From Riptortus pedestris (Eukaryota; Arthropoda; Insecta; Hemiptera; Alydidae): DNA of 64,000 bases. The stretch lies in the NCBI GenBank assembly GCA_019009955.1, contig CM032228.1, forward strand, positions 5,193,501-5,257,500. Reading direction: 5' to 3'. Below, piece after piece: positions 1-12,350 of this stretch. A model generated the notes under the pieces. The model did not search any database and had not been told where the DNA came from. It saw only the letters and a list, made by a program, of their open reading frames with translations. Position numbers and translations under genes: made by a program. The stretch's first letter is position 1. Every line of letters begins with the position of its first letter.

Positions 1-210
1 ACTAATCCATCGATGTTTAGATTAATTCCACTGATACAAAGACGAAAAGAATTTCCCAAATTAACATCAGTCAGCGTTGTACGATTTTTTGATTTATTAA
101 CTTTCATCATTGAAAAGAACTGTTCGCGAACGCACAAATCTCTCCTCATTTGGAGTTAGCAGTGTAATATTTTTGTTTTAATTGGGTTTTTCAAAATGTC
201 TCGCGGGCCG
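1..210 (-). pseudogene. hAT-type transposase C-terminal fragment, cut by window edge
   Basis: Read on the minus strand, 165 to 1 codes CVREQFFSMMKVNKSK followed by a [15 protein letters not shown] block. This is the C-terminal pattern of hAT transposases of the SCAND3/ZBED-like kind. The stretch 1-210 is a reverse-complement relative of 38296-38530, sharing also the non-coding motif GCGGGCCGAATC-like region with CGAGACATTTTGAAAAACCC. It breaks off near 210 against a HINE-like repeat. The other end lies outside the window. Confidence 0.6.
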
Positions 211-224
211 AATCAAATCTTACC

Positions 225-490
225 TCCCATATATGATGTATGTATATCGGACTTGTGGGAGGGGAATTTCGAAATCGAACAGATCATATTGCAAATTAAT
301 TATCTATAAATGTTGTTATATGCACATCTTCTCTATCAAGAATATTAACCGAGATAGTTTTTACTTTAGTTCTACGACTTAGGCAAAGCCCCACTCCTAC
401 AGATGATATATAAGCCTTAAGCTATTATATCATGAACCACATTACTCTAAGCCTAAATACCATGTATCGCTTTACTAAGATACATCCAAC
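225..490 (+). repeat. HINE-like family A, internal fragment
   Basis: Contains the family core: ATTGCAAATTAA, the AATATTAACCGAGATA block and the CCCCACTCCTAC stretch, in the same order as in the best copy (26714-27670). Both ends are missing and the copy is diverged. Confidence 0.6.
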
Positions 491-544
491 TTCTTGTGTG
501 ACAACTTCATCGATTTAGATTTAACTTTCCAACACGAAAATGTT

Positions 545-735
545 TACGAGATCTATATAATACTCGATATTTAACCGTTTCAGTCTACAATAAGGATCAT
601 ATTTGTTAATGGCGGTAATCGGTCCTGGAATAGTGGGGGTGCATAAGGGGGGATTCGAAAATTCCAAATATCTTCGGTATTATGAGCCGGATCGTAAAAT
701 GTTATAGAACCAATCTTGTTAAACTATTGATGCTC
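545..735 (+). repeat. HINE-like family A, internal fragment
   Basis: Carries CTCGATATTTAACCG, TTGTTAATGGCGGTAATCGG, a G-rich tract and the GATCGTAAAATG..ATAGAACCAATCTTGTT block, all in family order. No terminal sequences. From 736 to 1130 nothing further was recognised. Confidence 0.55.
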
Positions 736-1130
736 TATGAATCTCTTTTCGTAGCTGATGTATTAAGCGAGTTATTCGTACTTCCTTGTTTTCCGTTTTA
801 AGTGACGCCCCCTCCCCCTTATACTCATTTTTTTTTTACATATAAATAGAGAATATATGTTGAAATGAGATGACAAGCGTGTTATACCAGCAGGTGGGAA
901 ATCTACTTAAGCCTGCGTGACGAGCGTTTACATCCATTTCCTCTATTTCTACCGAAGTAAGATGGAACTTAGCAGATTCCAGACGAGCTGAAATGAAACG
1001 GCGGATATTCAGCTTCTATTCTCCATATTTCCTGTAGGAAGGAGCCTGTACAGGTCTCTGGAAAACAACTTTTGGTATTTAAGATTCGAATATAGTGGTA
1101 TATTATACAAAAGAGTACTGTTTATGCAAC

Positions 1131-2512
1131 ACTAGCTGTACCCTGCGCGCGGGTCTACGCCACCAACTAAAATACTAATTTACAATAAAGATGTATATAA
1201 TAAAAGTTACTCTAGATATCAAATTAAACATATTTTGCCATGTGCCCGTTCGCCAAAAAAACAATAGGAAACGAAATATAACAATTTTTCATTTCATGCC
1301 TCCCTAACAACCCCCACCAGTGGCGGCTCGCGTATAGGCACTGTGGAACTGCAGCACTCCCAATTTCCACTTGATATTATCTATAACATTTAATATAATG
1401 AGCCTTTTTCCTTTATACTTGTATAATATATAATCCTTAAGCTTAATGCAGTAACCATCCCCCAGTTTATGGAAAAAGATACAAAAATCTTTGTATGGAA
1501 CTATACGCTTCACAGTTCCAGCGGCGAGGTGTTTGGCTGTTGTGCGCATGCGCTCAGAGGAAGCTCCACAAGGGATAGAGAGCACTGTCTTTCCCGCAGT
1601 GCCGACCGAATAGATTAAGCTTGAACTGTAACAATTTAGGTTAAAGTAAGTAAAAAATGTATGATTTTGTTATTTTAGGATTTTATCAAGTTTCTGAATA
1701 AATTTTCTTTTTTTTACATGTTTGTTTCCTTTTACACTATTTTAAAACAAAGGCTAAACATTTTCTGGAGCAGCACCCCCACTAATTTTAGCTACGAGCC
1801 GCCACTCCTGTTTGTTCCTAAAAATGTTAATATACTTACTTATAATCAAAAATGCGGAGTTTTGTTGATTTCGTTTTAGTCTTTCGTGTCCTATAACATT
1901 GTTGACCCCTTGTATAGTTTTTCGTGCATACCTCATTTATACTTCGTTATACGGAAAAAGTTTGTACATCAAAAGTGACATTAAATAACAAAATTAACAA
2001 CTTTTGTTATGTGCGTAATTGCCAAAAAACCAATACGAAACAAAATATCGCTATTTTTAATTTCTGACCTCCTTACAATTGCTACTCCTGTTCGTACCTC
2101 GAAATTTTAATATAACTCATAATCAGGGAGGTGTTAATACCAAATCACATCTCAGTCCGGTTGAATCTTTTGTGCAATATCAAATTGTTGACTCTCACTA
2201 TTGTTTTAGCGTATACTCATTTATCCTTCGGTATACGACAAAAGTGTATATTATAAAAGTTACTATAAATAACAAAATAAACAACTTTTGTTATGTGTAT
2301 ATTTGGCGAAAAAACAGTAGGAGACGAAATATAGCTATTTTTAATTTCAGTCCTCCCTTATAACCCCCACTCCTGTACATCTCAGAGAATATTAATATAG
2401 CCAGAAACCTAACCTGTTTTAGTAGTAATATACATACCAAGTTTCATAAAATTCTGTTCAGCCGTTTAAGAGTCTATAAAGGACATACAAACATTCATTT
2501 TTATATATATAG
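1131..2512 (+). repeat. dispersed repeat family B, copy 1 with ~285-bp internal units
   Basis: Starts ACTAGCTGTACCCTGCGCGC and ends in GTTCAGCCGTTTAAGAG..ACATACAAACATTC then TATATATATAG. This is the head and tail seen in a common class of unclassified insect repeats. Inside, a unit built on CAACTTTTGTTATGTGC, AGGAAACGAAATAT and TAACCCCCACTCCTG recurs at about 1225, 1998 and 2281; allowing for the nested 488-bp element, the spacing is about 285 bp. No coding sequence was recognised. Confidence 0.7.
1319..1806. mobile_element. nested MITE with AGTGGCGGCTCG terminal inverted repeats
   Basis: AGTGGCGGCTCG at the left is exactly inverted as CGAGCCGCCACT at the right, 488 bp apart. It interrupts the TAACCCCCACTCCTG block of repeat B, so it arrived later. 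The ends resemble CAGTGGCGG-type DNA-transposon termini, but the target-site duplication is not clear. A minus-strand ORF (1304-1585) shows no recognised domain. Confidence 0.65.
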
Positions 2513-3400
2513 ACTAGCTCAGATACCCGGCTTCGCTTGGGAATTCATTTGAGGCTGAACGGTGATGGTATACTTTTGGCAAGGCTTTACTTTGCACAAT
2601 ATTTTGACATTTACCCGTCCCAGTGTTTAGGGTTAACACCCGTCGTTTCTGTGGATTTGTTAATAATAAAATTATTTTTTTATGTAAGACTTCACTGTCC
2701 TGCATATTGTCATATTTCCCGTTTCCTGTGTATTATGCATAGATTTGAATTATTAATGAGAAAATATTGACATATATTTTAATCATTTTTTTCATTTGAG
2801 GTACCTGGTAGTTCATATTGAAAAGAAGTGTTGAGCAAATTTCTCTAAATAACAAAATAAACAACTTTTGTTATGTGCATATTTGCTGAAAATGCTATAG
2901 GAAACGAAATATCACTATTATTAATTTCAGGCCTTCCTTATAACCCCCACTTCTGCCCGTCCCTAGAAATGTTAGTATGGCTTATTATAAGGAAGGCGTT
3001 AGTGCTAATTCACATACCGAATTTGGTTTAGTTCGGTTGAGTCTTTTGTGCCAAATAAAATTGTGGACTCCCGCTTTAGTTTTTAGCGTATAACCCATTT
3101 ATCTTTCCGTAAACGGCAAAAGTGCATATAACAAAAGTTACTCTAAATTACAAAATAAACAACTTTTGTTATGGGCATATTTGCTGAAAAAGCAATAGGA
3201 AACGAAATATCGCTATTTTTAATTTCCGGTCTCCCTTATAACCCCCACTCCTGTTTGTCTTAGAGAATATTAATATAGCCTAAAGTCTAAGTTGCGCTAG
3301 TAGTAATATACATACCAAGTTTCATAAAATTCGGCTCAGCCGTTTATGCGTGAAAAGGTAACAAACATACACAAAAGAAACAAATTGCAGTTATGGTGTC
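2513..3400 (+). repeat. dispersed repeat family B, copy 2, abutting copy 1
   Basis: Starts ACTAGCTCAGATACCCGGCT directly after the tail of copy 1. It has two internal units about 299 bp apart (CAACTTTTGTTATG near 2861 and 3160) and ends GGCTCAGCCGTTTATGCGTG..AACAAACATACAC. The head-to-tail arrangement suggests insertion of one copy at the tail of another. 3400-3509 holds a (TA)n tract and a poly-G run. Confidence 0.65.
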
Positions 3401-3509
3401 TATGACATGTGAAACGAAAAAATCATGAAATTTCGCGAAAAAAATCAATGTACAGACAGAGGTTACAATTTTATATATATATATATATATTTTTAGATAA
3501 GCCGAAGGG

Positions 3510-3895
3510 GGGGGGGGGGGGTGTTGCTGAAGGCTGAAAATATCTCAGTAAATATTGAAGATAAGAGAATAAATGTATGTAACAATAATTATAGTACACT
3601 TAATTTGCAATATGATTGGTTCTATACAATTTTTCGATGCCGACGTATAGTAACGGAGATATTTCAACCCCCCCCCCCCTCCCACTGGCTCAATGCACCT
3701 ATAAGGAAACTGATCTTTTTACATAAAACAATTAAATATCGAGTTTGGTAGTAATCCAACAAAAATTTTGACCGCTAGAACGGTAACAGACTAATATATA
3801 ATTTTGAAGGGGCTTCATTTTCCTCATCTCCTGGGTGGGATGGATGGACATTTGAGGAAATTTCCTTGGAGGAAAATCTGGTAAAAGCCTGTTGG
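3510..3895 (-). repeat. HINE-like family A copy
   Basis: Reverse orientation: GCTGAAGGCTGAAAATATCTC, TGATTGGTTCTATACAATTTTTCGAT, a poly-C tract, ATCGAGTTTGGTA and the end block GACATTTGAGGAAA..GGAAAATCTGGTAAAA. The internal TA tract is almost lost. Confidence 0.65.
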
Positions 3896-4466
3896 CGTTT
3901 TGGGAGCTACTGCCAAAACTTAGGAAGCCATATTTTTGAGATAAAAATTAAAATTTGATATTTTTCTTATTCTCAGTACCTACTGCCAGATTACAACATT
4001 TTAGGAAATTCTAAAATGATGAGGTAAAATGGGTGTGTTAAAGTGTGACATTTATCCTATTTCATAGACATGCAGTTCCTGGGTATTAGTCAAAGTTCTG
4101 TGCAGAATTATATTTTCCTGTTTAATAGTTTTAAAGCTAGTTAAGGGGCATTAATGCTGGATTCGGACCATGTGGGAGGTCAAATTACAAAAGTAATGAA
4201 CTTCTGACTTGTGGGAAACCTCAATAAACAGTGAATCCAATCTCGTTTTTACATGTTTTCAACTAAACAATAAAATCATGTGTTTCACAAACTAATCATC
4301 ATAAGATGAAATATGTTAGACTGTTTATACCTGTAGAATACATATAGAAGAGCTCACCATATTTGCTGAAGAAAACATTGTGTGCTTAGCCCTTGGCGAT
4401 TTGGCATGACTGGCAGTAGAAACACTTATTTAGACTACTAATATAATTGATATAAACATACCTGCA

Positions 4467-4524
<58 letters not shown>

Positions 4525-7500
4525 AAACAAAACAATAAAATATGTTTATAAAAGAAAATTAATGTAGCTTGTTTCCAGAAAAACGAAGTTGTTCGTAGTT
4601 TTATTAGATAGTAGATAAACCTATTCCCAATTGTATTTATTTTCTCACTTCTGACAAATAATTTCAATCTAGCCCCTACAACAAGTTAGTAACAAGAATA
4701 TCGAATATGTCCAAAAGTGTGAAATTCGTGAATAGTTTCTGATATTCTACTTAAAACTATGTAAAAATTCTGGGGAACAAAAGTGAGGAGGAAGAAAAAA
4801 TAGGCATTGTGTATTTAAAAAGATATTTTTTTCTTCCAGTCATGTTATAAATATAAAATGTTTTTACTCAAAATGATCCTATTCTGAGATTGACAAATTG
4901 TGTTAACAGTCTTAGAGAAGTTTGTAGTGAATCTTTATCATTATCTTCTTCAACATATAAAAAGTAAAGAGAGGAAGTTATTTAATGACTACTACTCAAA
5001 AACTGAGCTGCTTCAGAGAGAAAAGATCACCCTAGAAAAAGAAAAACAATTTATATAAATATTTTAAATATACATACCATACAAATGAGGGGAAAAAAAA
5101 TTGTAAGATTGTTTTACACCATTAGAGATTAATTAATTGAAGTAGATATGTTCTCTTTTTCAAAAAGAGATATCCCTTCCTTTACATAACGAGGACTTTG
5201 TAATAAAATCTTGTTATTATTATTTGAAAATAATGTGTTTGATTTACAACCAGAATAAATCAATTTGTATTGGAGTAATCTTTTAACACAAATGATAATC
5301 TTAAATTGCGAAGCTTTTTCCTATTCGAAATAGAATGTTGGAAGATAGCTAGAGCCAAAGCTAGGAGAATAAACAGTATTAAGTAGCTGATCAGAACAAT
5401 TTCACTTGAAACGAATGTCCAAGTTTGAGTGAAATATGATTACATTTTGAAATGAAAGATTTGGTTCCAGATTACAGGCTAAGAGGGTTTGAGAGCTGTG
5501 GAGTGGCTTCATTCACAATATATTTTATCAATATTCAATTAGATGGAACACACAGTCAGAAAACTCTCCTGATTATTGTAAGTAGTTATTTCAGCTCACT
5601 TATTTTCCAAGTTTCACGATATGAACTGGCAGCATTTCCCAATTTTTACAATAAAACAGGTATTATTCACAGCTGAAGTTCGTTAAAGTAGGAGGAGAAT
5701 AACTTTTGATGGAAATAACAATGAAAATGATGTATGAAGCATTGTGCAACGGAAAAACTTAATGATTTTGAAAGGAAGAAATCTCCAAGTTTCTGTCCGA
5801 CTTCAATATTAATTTTTTTATTCAACTAAATGTACTTACAACACCTGAGTCAATTCAGATCAAGTAGTCAAATTGAAATATGCATTGATTTTTAACTTAA
5901 TGTTTCCCAAGCTAGCTAACTACTAGATGTTGGGCCTATGCCTCTTGAGTGGTCGGGAACTAGGTCCTTCCTAATTGTAGCAACTATCCAGCCAGCTCTG
6001 TTCCTCTCCATCAACCATATTATACATTTCTAGGCAGCTTTCTCCCATCTTCCAATGGCCAAACAATACAGTTTTAAATAGCACACAAAACTCCATCATC
6101 AGTTCAGCATTCCTTCTGATCTTCTTTTGTGTGAAGCCCTGCCTGCCTAATTATTGGTCTGCTGAACATTTGTACCTCTTAATAGGCACAGATATTAAGA
6201 GGTACAAAATCTTAGTAAAGAACCATTTTCATAAAAAGATCTACAAATTATGTTCTGTAACACTTTTTGATCAAGTGCATTGAAACAGAGATATTGCATA
6301 TTACTTTCAAATAGATTCATCTTATATGGAGCACATCAAAACATATTGTCGATTTAATTTAATAGGAATAGAATAAAGTCTGGACTTGCATCAGATTTTT
6401 TTTCCGTTTAAATAGAAACAAAGTTTAAGTACAGAATTGTGCAAAACATTTTAAATGAACTCAAAATTGAGCCCAAATTAGGCGGCTAGTTCCCCAATTG
6501 TACAAAGCATCTATCCACAACAATTGGCACAGATTTTCAGATACATTTCCAGTACCTACCACATCATGATTGGAATCCAATAAGAAGTCGTCAAAACCAA
6601 ACTGCTTCAGAACAGGGTTTTTATTTTAACTTATAGCTACAACCTATATCAGGGTAATGCAGATTTAAAATTCCAAAATAAATACTAACTTTATTGTGAA
6701 TAATCTAGTTCGAATTGATTGATATAAAATAATTACAATTTAGTAGACAATTATTAAGTTTATTAATATAAATGGCCTAATATAAGTAATAAAATAAATA
6801 TTTTTCATGTTTACACAGATAGTTTAAAATTCAATTAGAAACCAATCTAATCCAACACGCAATAGAACAATTCTATAAAAATCATTTTGGATACATATTT
6901 AATTTACATATTACTTACCTGAATAAAACGATGAAAAAAAAAAACAACCTAAGAATACAAAGCAAAACCCACTATTCCATTTTATTATTTTTTCAATGAG
7001 ATGTTATAAATTGAAGTGTGCAAATGATTTTGTTTGGTGAAAAAGATGAAATATTCTCCATGATATTCAGCTGAAAATGTGGAGATGAAAGATTTACTAA
7101 AAGCCCTAGTTTTACAAAAGAAACCTCATCTTGACTAAGCAGAATAAACTTGAAATATTTTCCATACTTACTATGTCCAAATTAAATAACATCGGAAATA
7201 TTTCTCGGAGAACCATTTTGAGGTTTGATTGGCGAATAGGGATCATAGAATAAATATAAATATATATACATACACAAACATATATATAAATGTGGATTGA
7301 TTCTCCTTGTCGCAGGGCTTAAATTACATAAACAAATCCCGTTCTCATCTATCTCTGCTTTTCTCGCTGTGAAATATTCTCAAATCCATTTATTATGATT
7401 TCTTTTAGTTAAAAAAATTGGAATAAAACATTTTTATAACCAATGCCGATGAAACCCTGTTATCAATGATAGAGAAGTCCTTCTATTAGATTGATCTTGA

Positions 7501-7703
7501 TTTTTATTTCCACCCTATTTTGCAACAACTTTGTGAAGGAGAAGCTAGATTTGCCATAAAGAAAATTATGAGAACATAAAACCTAGAAACACCTAAATTG
7601 TATGAGATGATGATTACAAGGCACTTAAAAAAAGAATAGAAGCAGAAAAAGTCAAAAGCATTTGACTTATTCGGTTTATTTATCAGTGGAGCCTTAAGTT
7701 GTT
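3896..7703. other. intergenic DNA without recognised genes
   Basis: AT-rich sequence. It holds a (TA)n microsatellite at about 4467-4518, which creates a spurious Ile/Tyr-repeat ORF. No transposon family, RNA gene or conserved coding sequence was recognised. Confidence 0.5.
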
Positions 7704-7870
7704 TTTAGCAGATTCCCTTATGGGAAATCAGCTACTGAGGTCGTACTCATGACATAATTTTCAAAATTTTTCTTCAAGTGTCCATCGATCCTACCTAGTA
7801 GGTGACAAAAATGAGGTTCAAAACCGTGTGTGTGTATATATATATATATATATACTAATAGAACAAGAGC
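7704..7870 (+). repeat. HINE-like family A, left end
   Basis: Starts TTTTAGCAGATTCCC with the near-palindromic CCCTTATGGGAAATC. It continues GTACTCATGAC, CATCGATCCTACCTAG and GACAAAAATGAGGTTC to a (TG/TA)n tract. The remainder is absent. Confidence 0.65.
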
Positions 7871-8109
7871 TAACAAATGATGATCTGAAGAACTTATCCT
7901 AAAATCATCCATCATCATTTATATAAAAAATAAAGATGAAAATAATAAGCTGTACTCTCACCTGAGATACCCCCCTAATTTGCACCATTCAATTTATTCC
8001 AAATTTTCGTATACAATTTAAACAAAAAAAAAACATTATTACCAAGAAATTGGCAGATTAGGAGGCTGACCATACAGGTATCCTCAAAAAGAAGGCAGCA
8101 TATTTTGTT

Positions 8110-8440
8110 TTATATATATATATATTTGTCTGTTACTGCTCTAGCGGTCGCAATTTTTGTTTGATCGTTACCAAACTCGATATTTAATCGTTTTATGTAA
8201 AAAGAAAGATCAAGTTCGTTAATGGCTAAAATCGGACCAGGGGGAGGGGGAGAATTTTGAAAATTCGAAATATCTCAGTTACTATAAATCGGATCGAAAA
8301 AGTGTATAGAATAGATCTTATTGCAAATTAAATGTACTATAAATATTGTTATATACATTTATTCTCTATCTTGAATATTAACCGAGATATTGGCATTTAG
8401 TTTACGCAGCCCCTGCGTTACGGACTTTTATGTTATTCTT
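8110..8440 (+). repeat. HINE-like family A copy, internally deleted
   Basis: Begins in the (TA)n tract, then GCTCTAGCGGTCGCAATTTTTG and the full core to AACCGAGATATTGGCATT. There it joins directly to the right-end hairpin ACGCAGCCCCTGCGT and TACGGACTTTT. Several hundred bases of the normal right half are missing. Confidence 0.7.
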
Positions 8441-9853
8441 AAACAAACCGAACAATATTTTAATGAAACAATACAAGGCCAATTTTGGCCTCTAGAGAGG
8501 TAGAGAAAAATTTGGCAGCTAGAGGAAGTAGTTAGTGGATCCAAACCCTCTAAAGATTTGAAATTTGAAAACATAAAATAAAATCATCAAATAATTTTGA
8601 ACAGGTCAAATTTATTTATGTTGGGATAGTTTATTGTCAAGACTCCTTTTCAATCCAGGATGAGTTGTCATCTGATGAAATAGTTCGTATAAATGCCAGA
8701 AGATACTCACCAGCTTAACCATTTTCAAATTATTACCCTTCATATAATATAATTCCAATCTAAGAAACAGAGCTGTTTATTATACTAGGATGTTAAATGA
8801 GTCTTTCTGCATAACTTTGTAGTTGTTTCGAGATTCAGTACTGTAATCTTTATAATATTCTTGTCGATGTTTATTCTGGCTAATCTATAAATTCGATAAT
8901 GTGTGACAGTCAGATGGCTCAGTCTTTCATTAATTATATAAAACCTATAGCAATAGAATAAGGAAAGCATGTAGCGCTGTAGCTCCACAAACCAACACAT
9001 TTTCAAGCTGCTGGAATAAGTAAGCAAGTAAATTTATTATTCCATCAGAATATAATGTTACAACAAATATTTAATATTTGGGAATAAATCGAACATAAAC
9101 TGCATCTCACATTCCATTTTCTGTTTCCCTCTCAGTTTGAATCCTAAATAAACAAGACTACATATCATGGCCGATATAATATAGGAGTGGGGGTTTACTT
9201 GACACTGAAAACTGGATTAGTATTCAAATTACAAGCTGATGGCGGCTGTAGGCTAATATCATTGGGCATATAACATTTTTCTGTCTAACACATAGTAATA
9301 CAGATATTTAGAGTTTTTTATTTCCCTACCTCCTCCTTGTATTATCCCAGCCATTAATAAAAGGTTAATCTACATAATCTCTTCGAATAATAAGTTAGGT
9401 TAATGAAGGCATTCAAAATTTGTATCGACTAGAGAAATAAAAGGCAACTATGAGGTATATGTTTGGCACTCTTAGTGCAATCCATGAAAATTGCAATTTA
9501 TGTAAATGTGCCACTCCACATTCGACCCATTTTACATCTTCCTCTTGTGTTTTTGATGTACACATTCAATTTTGATCAAAGAGACACTGAAACGATTATT
9601 TTAATCCACAAGTATGAGTCAATTTAATTATACAGTTTAATATGATTGTTTTTCTAATACTTTGGGGACAGTGTTCATGGTGAACTTATATCTCTGTGTG
9701 CCAAATAAGCGAGTTACATGTAGCTTTCTAGGATTGAATAGATGCTGGCAGGAGGCGGAAAAGTAAAAAACTCCTAACTATTTCCACTCCACTTTATCAA
9801 ACAATCAAGATGTTTGATAGCTTCTTCTTTAGTATTTACCCTTATACCTAAAA

Positions 9854-9897
<44 letters not shown>

Positions 9898-11090
9898 TAT
9901 ATACACATTTGAATCATTTACTAATGTATTGCCCTACTTTTACATCACCCGGGGTAAAATTCCTGGACAAATATATAGTGCCTCAAAGAGAATACCTATC
10001 ATTGGTAAACATTTTGGATTATAACAGTGAAAATAAAGCTAATGAGGTTTTCTGTTTCTTATCAAAAGTTTGCAAAAGTTAAAAGTATAAAAGAAAGAAT
10101 TTTATTATTTTTTTATAGGGGTGCTTAAACAACAATAATCGGCACATTATTTATTTTATGCAATAATACTTATTATTAGTATTCTGTTTGTCATAAATCT
10201 TAGAGAAGAATTATGTCAATTTGATATATCAAAGAACTGATCTTTATTTAGACATTAAAAAAAATATTATTTAATCTACATTTACATTAAATTATGATTT
10301 ATTGAATTAAGTATTATAATTATTTAGATTAACATTTATATTATGTTAAATACCAATGTATAAGCTGTTAATTTGTAATTTAGAAAATATTATTATTTTT
10401 ATTTACACATTTTTTAATACATTATATTATATTAATAATCATACTAACAGTAATTGGCCAGACTCTTGGCAGCATGTTTGTAAACATAAGGCAATAAAAT
10501 ATCTATCTATACCTAAAACTAAAATGACATAAAATCTATTCTATTGCCCTGGGTAAAGTGAGCCTACACAGTCCAAAATGTAATTTTAGATTTAAGGTTA
10601 AATAGACATGATGGTACCATACACAGTGACTGTGTAATAAAGTGGAATGAAAGAAAGTAATGAAGAATCTTACTATTCCATTAGGGAATGAGATATGGGC
10701 GGACACTTGAGTGGCTGGAGTCTGCTTTCACTAATGCTACAAGAGTTTTTTGAAGTTCAGCTCAGCTCTAGGAAGTTTCTTGATTTGGAATAGTGTTACA
10801 CTGATCAAACTTGAGTATATGAAGAAAGGATTATCTGAGTACGACCTCATTTCCTGTTTGGGAAAGCCACAGCTGGCTCATGTGATTCATAGCCCGGTTT
10901 CTTCCTTTCAAACCCTCATAGCTCAATCCAAGGCTTCATTATTTATTGTATCATTTGTGATTTTTCTATATTTGAGCTTACAAGAGCAATTTTCGTTATT
11001 CCAAATTGTTATGCCCCTTTCCATTATTAAACATTTTACATTACGAATTTTATTTATCGCATATTTTGATTTGTTAATTTTTTTTTACTC

Positions 11091-11141
<51 letters not shown>

Positions 11142-11355
11142 CACACACACACTCATTTCCGTTATCTGCTAAACATGTTTTGTGCCAAGGAATAAAACCA
11201 CTTTTGAAAAACCAATAGCAAAAACCTGCTAATATCCTGTTCTAGTAAATAGAAAGAAATGAAGGGTTAAAGGCCCAGTCACATTTCGAAGATGGCAAAT
11301 TGCAAGTTGGGGGGAGGGAGATAGGGGAGGGGTCTGGTTTGCAAAACTCAACTAT
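8441..11355. other. intergenic DNA, microsatellites, possible LINE tail
   Basis: Mostly featureless AT-rich DNA with (TA)n tracts at about 9858-9905 and 11092-11140. At about 10440-10510 a GGCAATAAAATATCTATCTAT end resembles the 3' terminus of a non-LTR retrotransposon, without coding sequence. A 140-codon ORF at 10750-11172 ends in the TA tract and shows no domain. Confidence 0.4.
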
Positions 11356-11416
11356 AGTAGTTAGTAGGTAGAATGAAAAAATTGGCTACGCTTCCACTAT
11401 AATAATTTATTAAAAT

Positions 11417-11455
11417 GGCAGAGCGCTTTCAATGCTGTGCATCATCGTCAGTGCC
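11417..11455 (-). ncRNA. hammerhead-ribozyme-like motif, left PLE arm
   Basis: Inverted copy of the motif in the right arm. On the minus strand: GGCA, CTGACGA, T, GATGC-ACA-GCATT, GAAA, the AGCGCT palindrome, C, TGCC. The core difference (CTGACGA versus CTGATGA) falls at the position that tolerates any base. The helix II change makes a G-U closing pair. Confidence 0.45.
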
Positions 11456-11712
11456 CACACAAAATAATAATTACATCTCTATTAAAATATTTTAGATAAG
11501 GGGTAAACTTGATAACATATGACAATAAAACCTATCTTTCTTAGAACAAAAAAACATATAAAACTTTTTATACATCAACTTGCAATTTTTAGTAGGACAT
11601 TAAAACTATCTGAAAGAAAGACTTCCACTCACACTGGGTTTTCTGTAGATATTAAACGAATGACCTCCCCTCCCTCTTGATCTCCAAATAAGAAGAGAGG
11701 GAGAAGTCATTG

Positions 11713-12049
11713 GTAGGGCATAGTGGCACGAAGATAAAGACAAGGCTCAAAGAGCATTTCACTACAAAAACAAGTGAAATGAAAAAACACCTAGTGACTG
11801 AAAACCATGACCAGGGTTCTTTACTATTGGAGGTGTTTCATCAGAAGGAAAATGGACAGGGTTGAGGGACTAGAGATCAGATTGGACCTTCTAACGTCAA
11901 AGAAAAACATTAACATTAAAGAAGATGTTTGCCCACTTAAGTTGGTAGCATTAGCCTCGTTACCTCAGCTAGCCGGAATGAAAAGCCAGTCCAGCTCCAA
12001 GAGCCGTCAGGTTAACATCGAAGACTCTTTCTTTTCTTTGTCTAAATAG
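11713..12049 (+). pseudogene. Penelope-like element, decayed GIY-YIG endonuclease C-terminus
   Basis: Frame from 11713 reads VGHSGTKIKTRLKEHF, the pattern after the YIG core, then about 34 residues (TTKTSEM...HDQGS) to a stop. Coding resumes in another frame with RRKMDRVEGLEIRL and KKNINIKEDVCPLKL, ending TAG at 12049. This order (YxG..K.RL.EH, then EALEIR...NIN) is that of PLE C-terminal GIY-YIG domains. At least one frameshift is present, the Tyr of YxG is replaced by Leu, and the reverse transcriptase part is absent. Not functional. Confidence 0.65.
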
Positions 12050-12249
12050 TCAAGTTTAAGTCCTTCTTTCAGATAGTTTTAACGTCCTACTTGTACTCAC
12101 TTAATTTAATAAAAATTGCAAGTTGATGTATGAAAAGTTTTATATGTTTTTTTGTTCTAAGAAAGATAGGTTTTATTGTCATATGTTATCGAGTTTACCC
12201 CTTATCTAAAATATTTTAATAGATATGTAATTATTATTTTGTGTCAACA

Positions 12250-12288
12250 GGCACTGATGATGATGCACAGCATCGAAAGCGCTCTGCC
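12250..12288 (+). ncRNA. hammerhead-ribozyme-like motif, right PLE arm
   Basis: Order of elements: GGCA (helix I, 12250-12253), CTGATGA core (12254-12260), one unpaired T, GATGC-ACA-GCATC (helix II hairpin), GAAA (12275-12278), AGCGCT (helix III, self-complementary, sharing the last A of GAAA), C (12284, expected cleavage site), TGCC (12285-12288, pairs with GGCA). This matches the type I hammerhead CUGANGA..GAAA..NUH order. Hammerhead motifs are known in Penelope-like pseudo-LTRs. The extra T beside the core and the short helix I are departures. Activity is inferred only. Confidence 0.5.
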
Positions 12289-12350
12289 GTTTTAATAAAT
12301 TGTTATAGTGGAAGCGTAGTCAATTTTTTCATCCTACCTACATTAGAAGT

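Larger units (their letters stand above)
11356..12350 (+). mobile_element. Penelope-like element remnant with inverted terminal arms
   Basis: Arms of about 270-290 bp at 11356-11627 and 12058-12350 are reverse complements (the left lacks about 20 bp). They flank about 430 bp coding for a decayed GIY-YIG-type domain. Penelope-like elements often carry such repeats in direct or inverted order as pseudo-LTRs, and most copies are 5'-truncated, as here. Both arms hold a hammerhead-like motif. The element lies downstream of BuGZ. Confidence 0.7.

Noticed and set aside
4386..4667. ORFs with long Ile-Tyr repeats here and at 7718-7918, 11090, 21349-21579 and 44530-44777
   Set aside because: Translation of (TA)n microsatellites; no conserved sequence on either side.
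10750..11172. 140-residue plus-strand ORF
   Set aside because: No recognisable domain; hydrophobic residues come from T-rich sequence and the end from a (TA)n tract.
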